Assembly (NCBI GenBank): GCA_023419995.1 | Contig: JAEZXF010000551.1 | Location: 1 to 8,976, forward strand | Direction: 5' to 3' | Source of the DNA: Pseudomonadota bacterium | Lineage (GTDB): Bacteria; Pseudomonadota; Alphaproteobacteria; Rhizobiales; Rhizobiaceae | DNA: 8,976 bases | Program-made: the position numbers and the translations under genes | Notes under the pieces: model-generated | Databases searched by the model: none | The model's input: the letters and a program-made list of their open reading frames with translations, nothing else | What the model was told of the DNA's origin: nothing | Part shown: one piece after another, positions 5,946 through 8,976 of the stretch | Layout of the letters: the number at the start of each line of letters is the position of its first letter | How positions within the stretch are numbered: the stretch's first letter is position 1

Positions 5946-6851
5946 TCAGCCGGGCAGGGTCCGCCGGACCGGCCTGTTGACGAGCAGAAGCCCTGCCGCA
6001 ATCAGCCCCAGCGCGGCGAAGATGCGCGGGCTCAGCGGCTCGTGGAGCAGCACCCCGCCGAGTATGACGCCGAAGGCGGGCGTCAGGAAGGCGAAGCTCG
6101 ACAGGCCCGACGCGGGGTAGCGCCGCATCAGCCAGAACCAGAGCACGAAGGTGAAGCCGACGACGTAGGCCGCCTGGAAGACGATCGACGCGGTGGCGAG
6201 CGGCGTGACCTCGCGCAGCAGCGGGCCGGCGAGCGGCACCAGCGGGGCGACGAAGAACGCCGAGGCGACGAGCTGGTAGAGGAGCGTCTTCTCCGCGCTG
6301 GCCTGCGACAGCCGCGTTCCCTTGATGATGAGCGTGGTCGCAGCCCACAGCGCGCCCGCGGCAAGGCATAGCATGTCGCCGACGATCGCCTGCGGGCCCG
6401 GCAGGCTGAGCTTGTCGGAGAAGATCAGCACCACGCCCCCGAAGGCGAGGACGAGGCCGGCGAGCTTGAGCGGCGTGAACCGCTCGCCGAGCAGGAAATG
6501 CCCGCCGATGAGCACCCAGAACGGCATGGTGTTGATCATCAGCGCGCCGCGCGCCGCGCTGGTGTAGTCGAGGCCGACGAAGATCAGCGCGAACTCGAGC
6601 CCGAACAGCACCCCGGCGGCGATGCCCGGCAGCAGCGTCCCGTCACGCTGGAAAAGCTGGATGCCGCGCCAGCGGCACCACAGGAACACCAGCACGCCGC
6701 CCAGCGCCGAGCGCAGCAGCACGGTGAAGATCGGGTTGTAGCCGACGTTCGAGACCTTGATCGCGACCTGATTCAGGCCCCACGAGAAGGTGAGCAGCAG
6801 CATCATGGCCGCGGCGAAGGCGTCGAGCGCCTGCCTGTTCGTGTCCGGCAC
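5946..6851 (-). CDS. DMT-superfamily (EamA) transporter
   Basis: A 301-residue inner-membrane protein with about ten hydrophobic helices arranged as two EamA repeats (about 11-145 and 157-293), the standard length and layout of the drug/metabolite transporter superfamily. Repeat signatures include LRSALGGVLVFLW (46-58), FVGLDYTSAARGALM (91-105), the LGERFTP loop (121-127) and the matching second-half LLHEPLSP (268-275). Members usually export amino acids, metabolites or drugs; the substrate here cannot be assigned. The GTG at 6849-6851 is preferred: it lies five bases after the rluC stop, AAGGGG is about ten bases upstream inside rluC, and it gives a normal first helix. The open frame continues upstream, but that stretch is rluC read in another frame and looks non-natural. 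An ATG 15 codons later is a second possible start, though it would clip the first helix. Probably translated from the same message as rluC. Confidence 0.87.
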   Translation of the reverse strand: MPDTNRQALDAFAAAMMLLLTFSWGLNQVAIKVSNVGYNPIFTVLLRSALGGVLVFLWCRWRGIQLFQRDGTLLPGIAAGVLFGLEFALIFVGLDYTSAARGALMINTMPFWVLIGGHFLLGERFTPLKLAGLVLAFGGVVLIFSDKLSLPGPQAIVGDMLCLAAGALWAATTLIIKGTRLSQASAEKTLLYQLVASAFFVAPLVPLAGPLLREVTPLATASIVFQAAYVVGFTFVLWFWLMRRYPASGLSSFAFLTPAFGVILGGVLLHEPLSPRIFAALGLIAAGLLLVNRPVRRTLPG

Positions 6852-6856
6852 GGCGT

Positions 6857-7843
6857 TCAGGCCCCTTCCTCGGCGGTCGCCTCGTCGAAGCCGAGCAGGT
6901 TCCAGCTCTGGCGCATGTGCGGCGGCAGCGGCGCGGTGACGTCGATCACCCCGCCCTGCGGGTGCGGGATGACGATCCGGCGCGCATGGAGGTGCAGCCG
7001 GTTCTGGATGCCGCCGGGAAACTCCCAGTTGATATCGGCCTCGAAATATTTCGGGTCGCCGATGATCGGGCAACCCATATGCGCGGCATGGACGCGCAGC
7101 TGGTGCGTCCGGCCGGTGTAGGACTCCATCTCAAGCCACGAGAGCGATTGCCCGGCCTGGTCGATGATCCGGTAGTTGGAGACGGCGTGGTCCGCCCCCT
7201 CCTCCCCGTGGCGGGCGACGCGCATGCGGTCGCCGTCGGGCGTCGGCTCCTTGACCAGCCAGGTCGAGATGCGGTCCTCGCGCTTCTTCGGCACGCCCTT
7301 GACCAGCGCCCAGTAGGTCTTCTTGGCGTCGCGGCCGCGGAACACCTCGGCGAGCTTCATCGCGGCCAAGCGCGAGCGCGCGACGACGAGGACGCCCGAC
7401 GTGTCGCGGTCGAGCCGGGGGACGAGCCGCGGCTTCTCGCCCTTCTTGTTGCGGAACGCCTCGAGCATGCCGTCGACATGGCGCGCGACGCCCGAGCCGC
7501 CCTGCACCGCCAGCCCCGCCGGCTTGTTGAAGACGAAGACGGCCGGATCCTCGTGGATCAGCATGCGCGACAGCACCTCGCCGTCGCCCTCGCCGCGCAT
7601 CGTCTTCGCGGTCAGCGGCACGTCGCTCTTGCGGTCGGTCGCGAGCGGCGGCACGCGGATCACCTGACCGGGCTCGATGCGCGTATCCGCCTTGGCGCGG
7701 CCGCCGTCGACGCGCACCTGGCCCGAGCGCAGCAGCTTCTGCAACGGGCCGAAACCCAGCCCGGGATAATGGACCTTGAACCAGCGGTCGAGCCGCATGC
7801 CCGCCTCGCCGGCCTCGACCGTTATCTGTTCCACGCCTGCCAT
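6857..7843 (-). CDS. rluC: RluC/RluD-type 23S rRNA pseudouridine synthase
   Basis: A 328-residue RluA-family enzyme that converts specific uridines of large-subunit rRNA to pseudouridine in the cytosol. An N-terminal S4 RNA-binding domain covers about residues 15-70 (RLDRWFKVHYPGLGFGPLQK ... SGQVRVDGGRAKA). The catalytic domain follows, with the signature PRLDRDTSGVLVVARS at 142-157, where D145 is the catalytic aspartate. Further motifs are FNKPAGLAVQGG (105-116) and TGRTHQLRVHAAHMGCPIIGDPKYF (243-267). The S4 domain and overall length favour RluC (in E. coli positions 955, 2504 and 2580) over RluA; RluD-like specificity cannot be excluded. The start is ATG at 7841-7843, with only a weak ribosome site. 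It lies 39 bases after crcB, and the DMT gene follows five bases after its stop. Confidence 0.92.
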   Translation of the reverse strand: MAGVEQITVEAGEAGMRLDRWFKVHYPGLGFGPLQKLLRSGQVRVDGGRAKADTRIEPGQVIRVPPLATDRKSDVPLTAKTMRGEGDGEVLSRMLIHEDPAVFVFNKPAGLAVQGGSGVARHVDGMLEAFRNKKGEKPRLVPRLDRDTSGVLVVARSRLAAMKLAEVFRGRDAKKTYWALVKGVPKKREDRISTWLVKEPTPDGDRMRVARHGEEGADHAVSNYRIIDQAGQSLSWLEMESYTGRTHQLRVHAAHMGCPIIGDPKYFEADINWEFPGGIQNRLHLHARRIVIPHPQGGVIDVTAPLPPHMRQSWNLLGFDEATAEEGA

Positions 7844-7882
7844 GGTCTGCCACTCACGCTTCTTCGCGCAGGCCAGATAGCA

Positions 7883-8260
7883 TCAGGCCAGGCTTTTCGC
7901 GAGCCACATTCCGAGAAACAGCGCCGCGATGGAAAGAACGACGCTCGCCGCGACATAGCCGAACGCCTGCGCCAGGGCGCCGCGCTGGGAGAGCACCGCG
8001 AAGTCGAGCGAGAACGCCGAGAACGTGGTGTAGCCGCCGAGGATGCCCGTGGCCACGAACAGCCGCAGCTCGGCGGAGCCGCCGAAGCGGCGCGCCAGCA
8101 GCTCGACGAACACGCCCATGAGGAAGCAGCCGACGAGGTTGACCGTCAGCGTGCCCCACGGAAAGGCGGGACCGAGCAGGCGGAGCGCCGCCAGATTGGT
8201 GAGATGCCGGAGGCCGGAACCCAGCGCACCGCCGACCGCGACGAGAAGAAGATGATACAT
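7883..8260 (-). CDS. crcB: Fluoride channel FluC/CrcB
   Basis: A 125-residue, four-helix inner-membrane protein of the CrcB/Fluc family, which forms antiparallel dimers that let fluoride out of the cell. Diagnostic features are GGALGSGLRH at 10-19, WGTLTVNLVGCFLMG at 35-49 with the pore asparagine N41, and GGYTTFSAFS at 75-84 with the TTFSxFS motif. That motif includes phenylalanines F80 and F83 of the fluoride path and the G75/T78 region that binds the central sodium. Length is exactly typical. The ATG at 8258-8260 follows the rarA stop by 18 bases, with GGGA a short distance upstream. No fluoride riboswitch is apparent in that short gap, so expression probably follows rarA. Confidence 0.95.
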   Translation of the reverse strand: MYHLLLVAVGGALGSGLRHLTNLAALRLLGPAFPWGTLTVNLVGCFLMGVFVELLARRFGGSAELRLFVATGILGGYTTFSAFSLDFAVLSQRGALAQAFGYVAASVVLSIAALFLGMWLAKSLA

Positions 8261-8278
8261 GCTCTGTCCCGAACCCCG

Positions 8279-8976
8279 CTACCTGCCCTGCCGCTCGCGC
8301 CTCAGCTTCGCCCACCATTCGAGCCGCTTGCGGATCTCACGCTCGAAGCCGCGGTCGGGCGGATCATAGAAGGCCTGCCGTCCGAGCGCCTCGGGAAAGT
8401 AGTCCTGCCCGGAAAAGGCGTCCGGCTCGTCGTGGTCGTAGCGATAGCCCTCGCCGTAGCCTTCCGACTTCATCAGCTTGGTCGGCGCGTTGAGGATGTG
8501 CCGCGGCGGCGCGAGCGAACCGTGTTCCTTGGCCGTGCGGGTCGCCGCCTTGAACGCGGTGTAGAGCGCGTTCGACTTCGGCGCGGTGGCGAGGTAGACG
8601 CAGGCCTGCGCCAGCGCCAGCTCGCCCTCGGGAGAGCCGAGGAAGTCGTAGGCGTCCTTGGCGGCGTTGGCGATCGCCAGCCCCTGCGGATCGGCAAGCC
8701 CGATGTCCTCGACCGCCATGCGCACCAGCCGGCGGCCGATGAACAGCGGGTCCTCGCCCGCGTCGAACATGCGCGCGAGATAGTAGAGCGCCGCGTCCGG
8801 GTCCGACCCGCGCACGGATTTGTGCAGGGCCGAGATCAGGTTGTAGTGGCCGTCCTGGCCCGTGTCGTAGATCGGCGCGCGGCGCTGGACGATCTCCTGC
8901 AGCCCCTCCGCGTCGAAGACCTCGCCCTCGCCCGCCGCCCGCCACACCACCTCCGCCAGCGTCAGCGAGGCGCGGC
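8279..8976 (-). CDS. rarA: Replication-associated recombination protein A (RarA/MgsA), C-terminal half
   Basis: The final 232 codons (stop included) of a gene whose start lies beyond the right edge. RarA is a clamp-loader-like AAA+ ATPase acting at stalled replication forks, about 440 residues in full, so the ATPase core with its Walker motifs is outside the window. What is visible is the C-terminal lid and tetramerisation part. The family segments are YDTGQDGHYNLISALHKSVRGSDPDAALYYLARMF, GEDPLFIGRRLVRMAVEDIGLADP, YLATAPKSNALYTA and the near-terminal GEGYRYDHDEPDAFSGQDYFPE. The reading frame is open to the last complete codon at the edge. It heads the visible rarA-crcB-rluC run, and its promoter is not in view. 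Confidence 0.94.
   Translation of the reverse strand, partial: RASLTLAEVVWRAAGEGEVFDAEGLQEIVQRRAPIYDTGQDGHYNLISALHKSVRGSDPDAALYYLARMFDAGEDPLFIGRRLVRMAVEDIGLADPQGLAIANAAKDAYDFLGSPEGELALAQACVYLATAPKSNALYTAFKAATRTAKEHGSLAPPRHILNAPTKLMKSEGYGEGYRYDHDEPDAFSGQDYFPEALGRQAFYDPPDRGFEREIRKRLEWWAKLRRERQGR

Noticed and set aside
4960..6371. Plus-strand open frames opposite the ATP12 and DMT genes
   Set aside because: Compositionally biased and without family motifs, while the minus-strand frames are clear ATP12 and EamA proteins.
6852..7073. N-terminal extension of the DMT transporter overlapping rluC
   Set aside because: The extra 74 residues are arginine-, proline- and alanine-rich, the product of reading rluC in another frame. 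The GTG at 6851 gives a normal ten-helix protein.

Overview
The window is GC-rich, densely packed DNA from an alphaproteobacterium, most likely of the order Hyphomicrobiales (Rhizobiales). This rests on a RirA-type iron regulator with its three cluster cysteines, a candidate Irr-type iron-control box in front of it, an ATP12-family F1-ATPase chaperone, and the block rarA-crcB-rluC...ATP12. The species cannot be named from the sequence.

Left part (1-2825, all minus strand): the first 383 codons of a HyfB-like proton-translocating membrane subunit run off the left edge. They are preceded, with a one-base TGATG overlap, by a small XRE-type helix-turn-helix regulator. A 114-base gap upstream holds a plausible promoter and two clean inverted repeats. 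Upstream of that lies a complete DUF445 (YjiN-like) membrane protein.

Middle (2826-5127): a GNAT acetyltransferase gene (minus) is divergent from rirA (plus). The gap between them is locally AT-richer and contains a 17-bp site matching the Irr/ICE consensus at 15 of 17 positions. About 350 bases without a gene follow rirA, containing a perfect 8-bp inverted repeat. Then come two tRNA genes pointing away from each other: tRNA-Val(UAC) on the minus strand and tRNA-Asp(GUC) on the plus strand, both with encoded CCA.

Right part (5128-8976, all minus strand): a tight run of genes read from right to left. These are rarA (C-terminal part only; its start lies outside the window), crcB/fluC fluoride channel, rluC-type 23S rRNA pseudouridine synthase, a ten-helix DMT/EamA transporter, and an ATP12 chaperone that starts with TTG. 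Gaps are 5 to 39 bases, so they are probably co-transcribed. The products (replication-fork repair, fluoride export, rRNA modification, an unknown export function, ATP synthase assembly) share no pathway.

I found no mobile element, CRISPR array, defence system or obvious new system. The points most worth a second look are the Irr-like box upstream of rirA, the regulator coupled to the Hyf-type gene with its palindromes, and the DMT transporter sitting between rluC and the ATP12 gene.
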